A stretch of 33,675 nt of DNA. It comes from Vibrio hibernica. Lineage in GTDB: Bacteria; Pseudomonadota; Gammaproteobacteria; Enterobacterales; Vibrionaceae. Under the pieces are notes generated by a model that saw nothing but the letters and a program-made list of their open reading frames with translations, did no database searches and was not told where the DNA came from. The number at the start of each line of letters is the position of its first letter. Position 1 is the stretch's first letter. The stretch is taken from positions 1-33,675 of the forward strand of contig NZ_VHKO01000030.1 in NCBI RefSeq assembly GCF_015223435.1. Direction: 5' to 3'. The position numbers and the translations under genes were made by a program. Positions 18,367-25,021 of the stretch are shown here, piece by piece.

Positions 18367-18609
18367 TTATTCTACGTCATCCATTTTACCAAGTAGGCCA
18401 CGAATGCGATCTTGCCAAACTTGTTGCTCTTGACGCAAAGCTTGCGATTGCTGTTCTAATTCAACACGGCTTTCTTTAAGTTGAGTTGATTCTGAAGCCA
18501 ATTGCTCATTTTTCTCTTTAAGCTCTTCAACTTCCATTTGTAACAAAGCAATAGTATCTACTGCGGTTTGGATTTTTGCTTCTAGTTGCTCTAAAACTTC
18601 GAAAGACAT
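18367..18609 (-). CDS. zapB: Cell division protein ZapB
   Basis: An 80-residue protein (E. coli 81) that is coiled coil from end to end: [36 protein letters not shown], and heptads to the C-terminus. It interacts with ZapA and MatP and helps align the Z-ring with the chromosome terminus. Identification rests on the N-terminal sequence, the length and the conserved position between rraA and glpX. The upstream region shares a 340-bp divergent space with glpX. Confidence 0.93.
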   Translation of the reverse strand: MSFEVLEQLEAKIQTAVDTIALLQMEVEELKEKNEQLASESTQLKESRVELEQQSQALRQEQQVWQDRIRGLLGKMDDVE

Positions 18610-18873
18610 CTTTACTACCTGTTTAATGAACTATGATGAGTGATATGACTACGCTATCACTGGTGATACCTCATTCTACTCAGCTTCTTTTTATTCGCCA
18701 CACTCTTATTGCAGTATTTTTGTCTGTTCGCGCAAAAAAACAACACTTATCACGAAAACATGACAATACCACCCATTGAGTTAATCAATATGCGAAAAAA
18801 TCCTCACCAACCACATAACAAACTAAGACTATGAATCACAGAAAACCTTAGCCTTTTCCTTCGAAATATAAAA

Positions 18874-18889
18874 AAGCAAACGTTACCCT
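18874..18889. promoter_or_regulatory. PurR-like operator in the glpX promoter
   Basis: AAGCAAACGTTACCCT matches the PurR consensus ANGCAANCGNTTNCNT at 10 of 11 specified positions. It lies directly upstream of the glpX -10 (18901-18906). Cra, another LacI-family factor that controls gluconeogenic genes, fits less well. The binding protein is inferred. Confidence 0.35.
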
Positions 18890-18897
18890 TTTGGCTG

Positions 18898-18906
18898 TGA
18901 TAAAAT
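18898..18906 (+). promoter_or_regulatory. Extended -10 promoter of glpX
   Basis: TGATAAAAT contains the TGn extension and a 5/6 match to TATAAT. No good -35 is present at 17 nt, as is usual for extended -10 promoters. The start would be about 35 nt before the glpX ATG. Confidence 0.4.
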
Positions 18907-18949
18907 CTGCAACGAATTTTCCTACCCACTTGTTTGTATTGGAGTCCCT

Positions 18950-19957
18950 ATGAAACGCGATTTAGCATTAGCATTTTCACGAGTTACAGAAGGTGCTGCG
19001 CTTGCTGGTTATAAATGGTTAGGTCGTGGCGATAAAAACGCCGCAGATGGCGCCGCAGTTGAAGTAATGCGTAGCCTACTTAACCAAACTGAAATCAGTG
19101 GTGAGATTGTTATCGGTGAAGGTGAGATCGATGAAGCTCCAATGCTTTATATTGGCGAACAAGTCGGCATTGGTGGTGATGCAGTTGATATTGCCGTTGA
19201 TCCAATCGAAGGCACTCGAATGACCGCTATGGGCCAATCTAATGCCTTGGCTGTATTAGCGGCAGGTGAAAAAGGCAGCTTCTTAAAAGCACCAGACATG
19301 TACATGGAAAAATTGGTCGTAGGCCCTGGCGCAAAAGGCGCGATCGATCTTAGTCTATCGATGGAAGACAACCTACGTAACGTAGCCAAAGCCTTAAATA
19401 AAGAACTGAACGAACTCACCGTCACAACCCTCGCTAAACCTCGCCACGATGCCATGATCGCGACGATGCAAAAGATGGGTGTGCGTGTCTTTGCTGTGCC
19501 AGATGGTGATGTTGCCGCTTCCATCCTAACCTGCATGCCTGATAGCGAAGTCGATATGATGTACTGCATCGGTGGCGCTCCAGAAGGTGTTGTTTCAGCA
19601 GCAGTAATTCGCGCTTTAGATGGTGACATGCAAGGCCGCTTATTACCTCGTCATGAAGTTAAAGGCGATACACCAGAAAACCGAACCCATGGTGAATTAG
19701 AGCTACAACGCTGCGCAGAAATGGGTGTTGAAGCCAATAAAATCCTCAAAATGGATGATATGGCACGCAGCGATAACGTAGTCTTTGCTGCAACCGGTAT
19801 TACCAAAGGTGACTTATTAGAAGGCATTACGCGTAAAGGCAATATTGCGACCACAGAAACCTTAGTGATCCGTGGTAAAAGTCGCACCATTCGTCGTATC
19901 AAATCGATTCACTACCTTGAACGCAAAGACGACACCATCAAAAAACACATTTTATAG
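18950..19957 (+). CDS. glpX: Class II fructose-1,6-bisphosphatase
   Basis: A 335-residue metal-dependent phosphatase that removes the 1-phosphate from fructose 1,6-bisphosphate, an irreversible step of gluconeogenesis. GlpX motifs are IGEGEIDEAPML (55-66, metal binding), AVDPIEGTRMTAMG (82-95), YCIGGAPEGVVSAA and RHEVKGDTPENRTHGE. A TTGGAG ribosome site precedes the ATG. In E. coli it closes the glpFKX operon; here it stands alone behind its own promoter and is followed by a terminator. It opposes pfkA, which lies 4 kb downstream. Confidence 0.97.
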   Translation: MKRDLALAFSRVTEGAALAGYKWLGRGDKNAADGAAVEVMRSLLNQTEISGEIVIGEGEIDEAPMLYIGEQVGIGGDAVDIAVDPIEGTRMTAMGQSNALAVLAAGEKGSFLKAPDMYMEKLVVGPGAKGAIDLSLSMEDNLRNVAKALNKELNELTVTTLAKPRHDAMIATMQKMGVRVFAVPDGDVAASILTCMPDSEVDMMYCIGGAPEGVVSAAVIRALDGDMQGRLLPRHEVKGDTPENRTHGELELQRCAEMGVEANKILKMDDMARSDNVVFAATGITKGDLLEGITRKGNIATTETLVIRGKSRTIRRIKSIHYLERKDDTIKKHIL

Positions 19958-19991
19958 TTTTATTATTATTTAAGTGGTAACACTTCATATC

Positions 19992-20025
19992 AAAACGCAG
20001 CCTCGTGTGAAGTGCTGCGTTTTTT
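19992..20025 (+). terminator. Rho-independent terminator of glpX
   Basis: AAAACGCAGC (19992-20001) pairs with GCTGCGTTTT (20014-20023) around a 12-nt loop, with a T6 run at 20020-20025. An additional small hairpin (AAGTG-GTAA-CACTT, 19972-19985) lies just before it. Confidence 0.88.
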
Positions 20026-20161
20026 ATTACCCATAAATCAGAAGCGTCAAACTGTGCCATATAAACCTATTCGTCATTTGCATTATTTCTTTTTTACTTC
20101 ATCATATTGGTTAACGATTTATTTACATTTATATCGACAACCGAAGTGTAAAGGCTCAGTG

Positions 20162-20806
20162 ATGAAAACCTCCGATAAAATTCTGCACAAAATAAAACGA
20201 GAAGGCAGTATTACCGCACGTCAACTCGCGGAAGATTTATCGATCACACCGATGGGTGCAAGGCAGCATTTACAAGCACTGGAAGATGAGGGACTTTTGT
20301 GTTTTTCTGATATCAAAGTGAAGATCGGCCGCCCTGCTCGTCATTGGTCACTCACCAAACAAGGTCACAATGGCTTTATTGATCGTCATAACGATTTCAC
20401 TATCGATATTATTGATGCAGTAACACATTTATTTGGTCAGCAAGGATTAGAGCAAATTACTGCGGAGCGAGAAAGAAAGATTCTCCATCATTATCAAGAT
20501 CAGTTATCCACATGTGAAACATTAGAACAACGGTTACGAGCCTTAACTCAATTACGAGAAAGTGAAGGTTATATGGCGGAGCTTGAAACAACACTAGACG
20601 GTTACCTTTTAATTGAAAACCATTGCCCGATCTGCCATGCAGCAAAGCATTGTCCCAGCTTATGTCACTCTGAATTTTCGATCTTCACTCAGCTGCTCGG
20701 GGATGAATGTCATATCCAACGAACCGAGCATATTATTAAAGGAGCAAGACGTTGTAGCTATAAGATCACCCCAATCAATACCATCACAGCAATAAGCTTA
20801 ACGTGA
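20162..20806 (+). CDS. Winged-helix regulator with SufR-like Fe-S cysteine signature
   Basis: A 214-residue DeoR/ArsR-type regulator. The N-terminal helix-turn-helix (about 14-47, ITARQLAEDLSITPMGARQHLQALEDEG) and wing (KVKIGRPARHWSLT) bind DNA. The C-terminal region has cysteines at 155, 158, 164, 168, 183 and 198; C155-x12-C168-x14-C183-x14-C198 closely follows the spacing of SufR-like regulators, which carry a [4Fe-4S] cluster. It is therefore probably a redox- or iron-sensing regulator; targets are unknown. The longest frame starts at 20012 inside the glpX terminator; the ATG at 20162 (MKTSDKILHK) with AAAGG upstream is chosen. Its 3' end overlaps that of the convergent DUF805 gene by 9 nt. 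Confidence 0.8.
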   Translation: MKTSDKILHKIKREGSITARQLAEDLSITPMGARQHLQALEDEGLLCFSDIKVKIGRPARHWSLTKQGHNGFIDRHNDFTIDIIDAVTHLFGQQGLEQITAERERKILHHYQDQLSTCETLEQRLRALTQLRESEGYMAELETTLDGYLLIENHCPICHAAKHCPSLCHSEFSIFTQLLGDECHIQRTEHIIKGARRCSYKITPINTITAISLT

Positions 20807-21226
20807 CGAAATTTCAGGTTTCCCATAACGGTTTTCATTGACCGACCCTTTTAAAAATCCGCATTCGACCAACATCCAAACACCACAAGCTAACGCGACC
20901 AATCCCATGAGTGTTTGTCCCATTGAACTCGATTCTGCTCCTATTTCAGGCGCATACAAACGACCGAGAATGAGGGGTACATGCATAAGTAACCACCAAT
21001 TGGATTTATTTCTATCATGCCAACGCTTTGCCGTTACGGCCAAATCAGGAATCAATAAACCGGCGGTCACAAGCAGTAAAATATAACTCGCCATATTTCC
21101 TAAGCCGCTTTGACCGAGAAAAACGCCAGCGCCTAAAATGACAGCATAATAAAAAATATTCCAGATCCAAAAACGTTGCCGACCAATCCTTCCTTGGAAA
21201 GAAAACAACCACTGTTTCAAACTCAT
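20798..21226 (-). CDS. DUF805 family membrane protein
   Basis: A 142-residue small integral membrane protein. The N-terminal FSFQGRIGRQRFWIWNIFYY is the hallmark of DUF805 (R.gR..fW). Three or four hydrophobic helices follow (about 23-45, 47-60, 80-95 and 106-123). Family function is unknown. Its start lies 16 nt after the stop of the upstream isomerase-like gene, so the two are likely cotranscribed. Confidence 0.85.
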   Translation of the reverse strand: MSLKQWLFSFQGRIGRQRFWIWNIFYYAVILGAGVFLGQSGLGNMASYILLLVTAGLLIPDLAVTAKRWHDRNKSNWWLLMHVPLILGRLYAPEIGAESSSMGQTLMGLVALACGVWMLVECGFLKGSVNENRYGKPEISSR

Positions 21227-21242
21227 ACTTTTACCTTAAAGT

Positions 21243-21593
21243 TTATAGGTTAATCACTTTTTGAAAACTTACTTTGTCCATGTCTCGAAGATTGACCGTA
21301 AGACTTGCGACAAAATCAGCCTTTAAGCGCAATGCTACCATGATTGATTGAGACAGCGCCTGCTTTTGCTCCATAGTTCTCCCTTCCAGCAACTCAACAG
21401 TAACATGAATAAAATCAACGTTATCAGCCTTATCCCCAATCAACCAATTGTGAGTGCGTAAGGTTCTGGACTTCACATCCATCAGTTGAAATAAGCCACT
21501 TTCAATCGTGACACGGTGTATATCTTCTAGCAAAGCTTGAACATTGACACGTTCATCTATTGAGTTTGAATATTCCATCACAACATTTGGCAT
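21243..21593 (-). CDS. 5-carboxymethyl-2-hydroxymuconate Delta-isomerase-like tautomerase
   Basis: A 116-residue member of the tautomerase superfamily (HpaF/CHMI type). Met removal would expose the catalytic proline (MPNVVMEYSNSI), and the family stretch THNWLIGDKADNVDFIHVTVELLEGRT is present. HpaF isomerises an intermediate of homoprotocatechuate degradation, but no other hpa genes are nearby. The real substrate is thus uncertain, and the gene may be a housekeeping paralogue. It is first in a two-gene unit with the DUF805 gene; its 263-bp upstream space is shared with tpiA, which is divergent. Confidence 0.82.
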   Translation of the reverse strand: MPNVVMEYSNSIDERVNVQALLEDIHRVTIESGLFQLMDVKSRTLRTHNWLIGDKADNVDFIHVTVELLEGRTMEQKQALSQSIMVALRLKADFVASLTVNLRDMDKVSFQKVINL

Positions 21594-21697
21594 TGGTTTT
21601 CCCTCACAAAATTAAACTATTACCAGCGAACCTCTTTCAGCGCTTTAACATACCGAATTAAGGAAAAATAGCCACTTAAGCCACCTGATTTTTTCAC

Positions 21698-21703
21698 TAT
21701 AAT
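21698..21703 (+). promoter_or_regulatory. Candidate -10 of tpiA
   Basis: A perfect TATAAT stands about 155 bp before the tpiA ATG, but no good -35 was found (best is 3/6 at 16 nt). It would give a leader of nearly 150 nt. Low confidence. Confidence 0.25.
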
Positions 21704-21856
21704 CACACTGTAAATAAATAAAACCGAAACGAGCATTGATGAAGAATATAGACATGACGAGAATCATGATCTCATCACATTAATCTGTTATATTCTTTGG
21801 TAGTACATTTTGGGTTAATACCTGAATATTCATTAAATCGAATTGGAGAGAATCCT

Positions 21857-22630
21857 ATGCGTCATCCTGTAGTTATGGGTAACTGGAAATTAAACGGCAG
21901 CAAAGAAATGGTTGTTGATTTGCTAACGAGCTTAAATGCAGAGCTTGAAGGCGTGACTGGTGTAGACGTTGCTGTCGCGCCACCAGCACTTTTCATCGAT
22001 CTTGCAGAGCGCACTCTTACTGATGCGGGCAGCCAAATCATTTTAGGCGCTCAAAACACTGACCTAAATAACAGCGGTGCTTTCACTGGTGACATGTCTC
22101 CTGAAATGCTGAAAGAATTCGGCGCTTCTCACATCATCATCGGTCACTCTGAGCGTCGTCAATACCACAACGAATCAGATGAGTTTGTCGCTAAAAAATT
22201 CGCTTTCCTAAAAGAAAATGGCCTAACGCCGGTTCTTTGCATCGGTGAATCTGAAGCGCAAAACGAAGCGGGCGAAACTGTTTCAGTATGTGCACGTCAA
22301 ATCGATGCAGTGATTAATCTGCTTGGCGTTGAAGCGCTTAACGACGCGATCATTGCTTATGAACCAATCTGGGCAATCGGTACTGGTAAAGCCGCAACTG
22401 CGGATGATGCACAACGCACTCATGCACAAATCCGTGCTCACATCGCAGCTAAGTCTGAAGACGTAGCAAAAAATGTTGTGATCCAATACGGCGGTTCTGT
22501 AAAACCTGAAAACGCAGTAGCTTACTTTGCACAACCAGACATCGATGGTGCTCTAGTTGGCGGCGCAGCCCTTGACGCGAAAAGCTTTGCAACCATTGCT
22601 AAAGCAGCAGCTGAAGCGAAAAAAGCGTAA
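21857..22630 (+). CDS. tpiA: Triosephosphate isomerase
   Basis: A 257-residue TIM-barrel that interconverts dihydroxyacetone phosphate and glyceraldehyde 3-phosphate. Catalytic residues are K11 (GNWKLNGS), the His of IIGHSERRQ and the Glu of [14 protein letters not shown]; the phosphate-binding YGGSV follows. The longest frame starts at 21797, but the ATG at 21857 ([10 protein letters not shown]) has GGAGAG ahead of it and matches the family N-terminus. A strong terminator follows. It faces pfkA convergently, which places two glycolytic genes side by side. Confidence 0.98.
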   Translation: MRHPVVMGNWKLNGSKEMVVDLLTSLNAELEGVTGVDVAVAPPALFIDLAERTLTDAGSQIILGAQNTDLNNSGAFTGDMSPEMLKEFGASHIIIGHSERRQYHNESDEFVAKKFAFLKENGLTPVLCIGESEAQNEAGETVSVCARQIDAVINLLGVEALNDAIIAYEPIWAIGTGKAATADDAQRTHAQIRAHIAAKSEDVAKNVVIQYGGSVKPENAVAYFAQPDIDGALVGGAALDAKSFATIAKAAAEAKKA

Positions 22631-22663
22631 TTCTTGTTATTTAGGCTCTAAAAAATAAAAGAC

Positions 22664-22695
22664 AAAAGGTTAGTGAGAAATCACTAACCTTTTTT
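22664..22695 (+). terminator. Rho-independent terminator of tpiA
   Basis: A 13-bp perfect stem AAAAGGTTAGTGA / TCACTAACCTTTT with a stable GAAA tetraloop and a T6 run. It lies 33 nt after the tpiA stop. Confidence 0.95.
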
Positions 22696-22710
22696 ATTGA
22701 ATTCTTATTT

Positions 22711-22744
22711 AAAACAAAAAACCGCTGGCTTTCACCAACGGCTT
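22711..22744 (-). terminator. Rho-independent terminator of pfkA
   Basis: On the minus strand CCGTTGG-TGAAAG-CCAGCGG forms a 7-bp stem (one G-U) extended by AAG/TTT pairing, followed by TTTTTTGTTTT. It lies 30 nt beyond the pfkA stop. Confidence 0.88.
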
Positions 22745-22774
22745 ATCAAACAAAAGTATGAATACTCTAAAGAA

Positions 22775-23737
22775 TTAGAACAACTCTTCCGCAACTTTGT
22801 AGAGATCTTTACGTACCGGACGACGCATATTTTCAATTGCATCGATAATATCGTGATGCACTAGCTCTTCTTTTTGAATACCAATACAACGCCCACCGTG
22901 ACCTTCAATCAATAGATGTACTGCATAGTTCCCCATACGAGAAGCCAATACGCGATCAAATGCCGTTGGACGACCACCACGTTGAATATGACCTAATACC
23001 GTTGCGCGAGTTTCACGACCCGTTGCCGCTTCAATATCTTTGGCAAGCTCATAAGCATCCATCTGCAATTCAGTCAGTGCTATAATCGCATGCCTCTTAC
23101 CTTTGGTAATACCGTCTTTAATGTTTTGGATAAGCGCATCTTTATTAAGATCATTTTCTGGCGTAATAATATATTCACAGCCACCCGCAAGCGCTGACAT
23201 CAAGGTTAAATCACCACAATGGCGACCCATAATTTCAACAATCGAAATACGTTGATGAGAGGTAGAAGTATCACGTAAACGGTCAATCGCATCAATAACG
23301 GTATTTAACGCCGTCATATAACCAACCGTGTAATCGGTACCTGCAATATCATTATCAATTGTGCCAGGAAGACCAATACATGGAAAACCCATTTCAGTCA
23401 GTTTTTTAGCCCCCATGTAAGAGCCGTCACCACCGATAACAACCAGTGCATCGATACCATATTTTTTTAGGTTAGCAATGCCCTTTTCTCGCACTTTTTC
23501 ATCTCTAAATTCCGGAAAGCGAGCCGAACCTAAGAAGGTACCACCACGGTTAATCACATCAGAAACACTAGAACGTTCAAGTTTTTCGATTCTGCCTTCT
23601 ACTAAACCAAGGTAGCCATCATGAATACCATAAACTTCTAAGCCTTCAGTTAATGCGGTACGTACCACACCACGAATCGCTGCGTTCATACCAGGTGCAT
23701 CACCACCACTTGTTAAAACACCGATCTTCTTAACCAT
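22775..23737 (-). CDS. pfkA: ATP-dependent 6-phosphofructokinase
   Basis: A 320-residue enzyme, the same length as E. coli PfkA, which phosphorylates fructose 6-phosphate to the 1,6-bisphosphate. The ATP site has [12 protein letters not shown] (8-19) and GGDG (102-105); the catalytic loop is PGTIDNDI (126-130, TIDND); MGRHCGDL binds the sugar phosphate. The longest frame begins at 23797; the ATG at 23737 ([12 protein letters not shown]) with GAGGGTG upstream is the family start. The 372-bp upstream region has two CRP-like sites. The fieF neighbour is as in E. coli. Confidence 0.98.
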   Translation of the reverse strand: MVKKIGVLTSGGDAPGMNAAIRGVVRTALTEGLEVYGIHDGYLGLVEGRIEKLERSSVSDVINRGGTFLGSARFPEFRDEKVREKGIANLKKYGIDALVVIGGDGSYMGAKKLTEMGFPCIGLPGTIDNDIAGTDYTVGYMTALNTVIDAIDRLRDTSTSHQRISIVEIMGRHCGDLTLMSALAGGCEYIITPENDLNKDALIQNIKDGITKGKRHAIIALTELQMDAYELAKDIEAATGRETRATVLGHIQRGGRPTAFDRVLASRMGNYAVHLLIEGHGGRCIGIQKEELVHHDIIDAIENMRRPVRKDLYKVAEELF

Positions 23738-23980
23738 GTTTTCACCCTCTAAAATTTCAAAATATAAAAATTGGTTTACTTGAATCTTCAACGGCATATT
23801 TGGCTAATCTGCGCCAACTTAATTCGAGATCCAGTGTTAGGTATAAAAACTTATCACCTATTATCATAATAAGTGTATTTCAGCCTTTTTATACCCCTAT
23901 TATTTAAAACTATGGCTTCAATTACTTTGGATATACTTTTTGTTCGCAGTATACAAGTGTAAGCAATATACAAGCTTGTG

Positions 23981-24011
23981 GTGAAAGTGTGTTGATTCAC
24001 ATCACTTTCAC
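23981..24011. promoter_or_regulatory. Long inverted repeat upstream of pfkA, possible operator
   Basis: GTGAAAGTG (23981-23989) and CACTTTCAC (24003-24011) are perfect inverted arms with a 13-nt spacer. The spacer and right arm contain a CRP-like core (GTTGA-TTCACA-TCACT, 7/10). It is about 245 bp before the pfkA ATG. It could bind CRP plus a second factor, or fold as an RNA hairpin. Confidence 0.35.
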
Positions 24012-24063
24012 ACTCCTTTTCTATGGCCAATAAGATAGTCAATTGTGAGTACCTTGTCTCGAC

Positions 24064-24083
24064 ATAATGATCTATCTCACATA
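24064..24083. promoter_or_regulatory. CRP-like site between fieF and pfkA
   Basis: On the minus strand TGTGA-GATAGA-TCATT matches the CRP core at 8 of 10 positions. It lies 330 bp before the pfkA ATG and just after the fieF stop. Confidence 0.35.
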
Positions 24084-24109
24084 ATTTTATTCTATATAGC
24101 GACCACTTG

Positions 24110-25009
24110 CTAACTTAATGGCCGATATTTTGCCCCAGGCACGACGGAGATTGGATCTTGGTGAATCAATACATCCGAATATGGGAATAGATTATCTAAT
24201 TTTTTTTCCACTTGATCAGAGATTCGATGCGCATCCAGTAGAGGCAAGTGATCATCTAACTCAATATGCACTTGAATAAAACGAACAGGGCCAGACATTC
24301 TCGTACGCAAATCATGCGCGCCTAACACACCCTCAACCGACACACAGGCTAAATGAATAGCATCGACTTCCTCTTCCGGTAACTGGCGATCTAGTAACGA
24401 CTGCACCGCTTCATTCGCCATTTGATACGCACTGTACAAAATGTAAATACCAATACCGACAGCAAAAATGGCGTCGGCTTGCTTTAGCCCATACCAACTG
24501 AGTACCAAAGCAATCATGATGGCAATATTCATGAACAAATCTGTTTGATAATGCAAAGAATCAGCTGAAATGGCTTGGCTGCCCGTTTTTCTGACCACAT
24601 GTTTTTGAAATAGAACCAAACCAGAAGTGAGCAAAATAGCAAACCCACTGACCCATACGCCGATCTCTGGCGACACTAAAGCTTGTGGGCGAAAAAAGCG
24701 ATCCACACCATTCAAGACCAAAAACACAGCTGAGCCCGAAATAAACATTGCTTGCGCTAAAGCCGCTAACGATTCCGCTTTGCCATGCCCGAACTGGTGT
24801 TCTTCATCAGCAGGTTGCAGTGCATAACGGACCACCAATAAATTGGTTAATGAGGCTGCCATATCCAATAATGAATCAACCAATGAGGCCAATAAACTGA
24901 CTGAATTAGTTTCCCACCATGCGATCACTTTCACGATCAACAAAATAGTCGCTATAACCATTGCCGCCCATGCCGCAGAATTAACTAACTTTGCGTAATT
25001 TTTTTCCAT
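24110..25009 (-). CDS. fieF: Cation-efflux pump FieF (iron/zinc, CDF family)
   Basis: A 299-residue proton-coupled metal exporter of the inner membrane (E. coli YiiP/FieF 300). Metal site A is D45, D49, H153 and D157 (VDSLLD and HYQTD), exactly the E. coli positions. Site B is D68, H71 and H75 (DEEHQFGH). Six transmembrane helices fill about 12-200, and a cytoplasmic ferredoxin-like domain with dimer-interface metal ligands ([14 protein letters not shown]) follows. It begins 12 nt after the uvrD stop, with an AAGG ribosome site in the gap, so it is probably cotranscribed with uvrD. pfkA is next downstream, as in E. coli. Confidence 0.95.
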   Translation of the reverse strand: MEKNYAKLVNSAAWAAMVIATILLIVKVIAWWETNSVSLLASLVDSLLDMAASLTNLLVVRYALQPADEEHQFGHGKAESLAALAQAMFISGSAVFLVLNGVDRFFRPQALVSPEIGVWVSGFAILLTSGLVLFQKHVVRKTGSQAISADSLHYQTDLFMNIAIMIALVLSWYGLKQADAIFAVGIGIYILYSAYQMANEAVQSLLDRQLPEEEVDAIHLACVSVEGVLGAHDLRTRMSGPVRFIQVHIELDDHLPLLDAHRISDQVEKKLDNLFPYSDVLIHQDPISVVPGAKYRPLS

Positions 25010-25021
25010 TCAAATCAGACC

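Larger units (their letters stand above)
18610..18949. other. Divergent intergenic region zapB / glpX
   Basis: It contains a PurR-like operator and an extended -10 promoter for glpX near the right end (described separately). The left part, about 18610-18850, should hold the zapB promoter, but no convincing hexamer pair was found. No ORF or stable hairpin was seen. The glpF and glpK genes found here in E. coli are absent. Confidence 0.4.
23738..24109. other. Intergenic region upstream of pfkA
   Basis: A 372-bp space between fieF and pfkA (both minus). It holds a 9-bp inverted repeat with an embedded CRP-like core (23981-24011), a second CRP-like site (24064-24083), and a weak 6-bp inverted repeat (23849-23874). 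No clear terminator follows fieF. A 62-residue frame at 23854-24042 shows no sign of being coding. Confidence 0.4.

Noticed and set aside
19147..19629. Long antisense frame inside glpX (160 codons)
   Set aside because: A mirror of the strongly conserved glpX sequence with no ribosome site or family resemblance.
19972..20014. Alternating AAGTG / CACTTC / GAAGTG pairings before the glpX terminator as an attenuator
   Set aside because: The alternatives hardly compete with the terminator stem, and the element lies after the gene.
23854..24042. A 62-residue minus-strand frame upstream of pfkA
   Set aside because: No convincing ribosome site; it spans the operator-like inverted repeat; composition is that of intergenic sequence.
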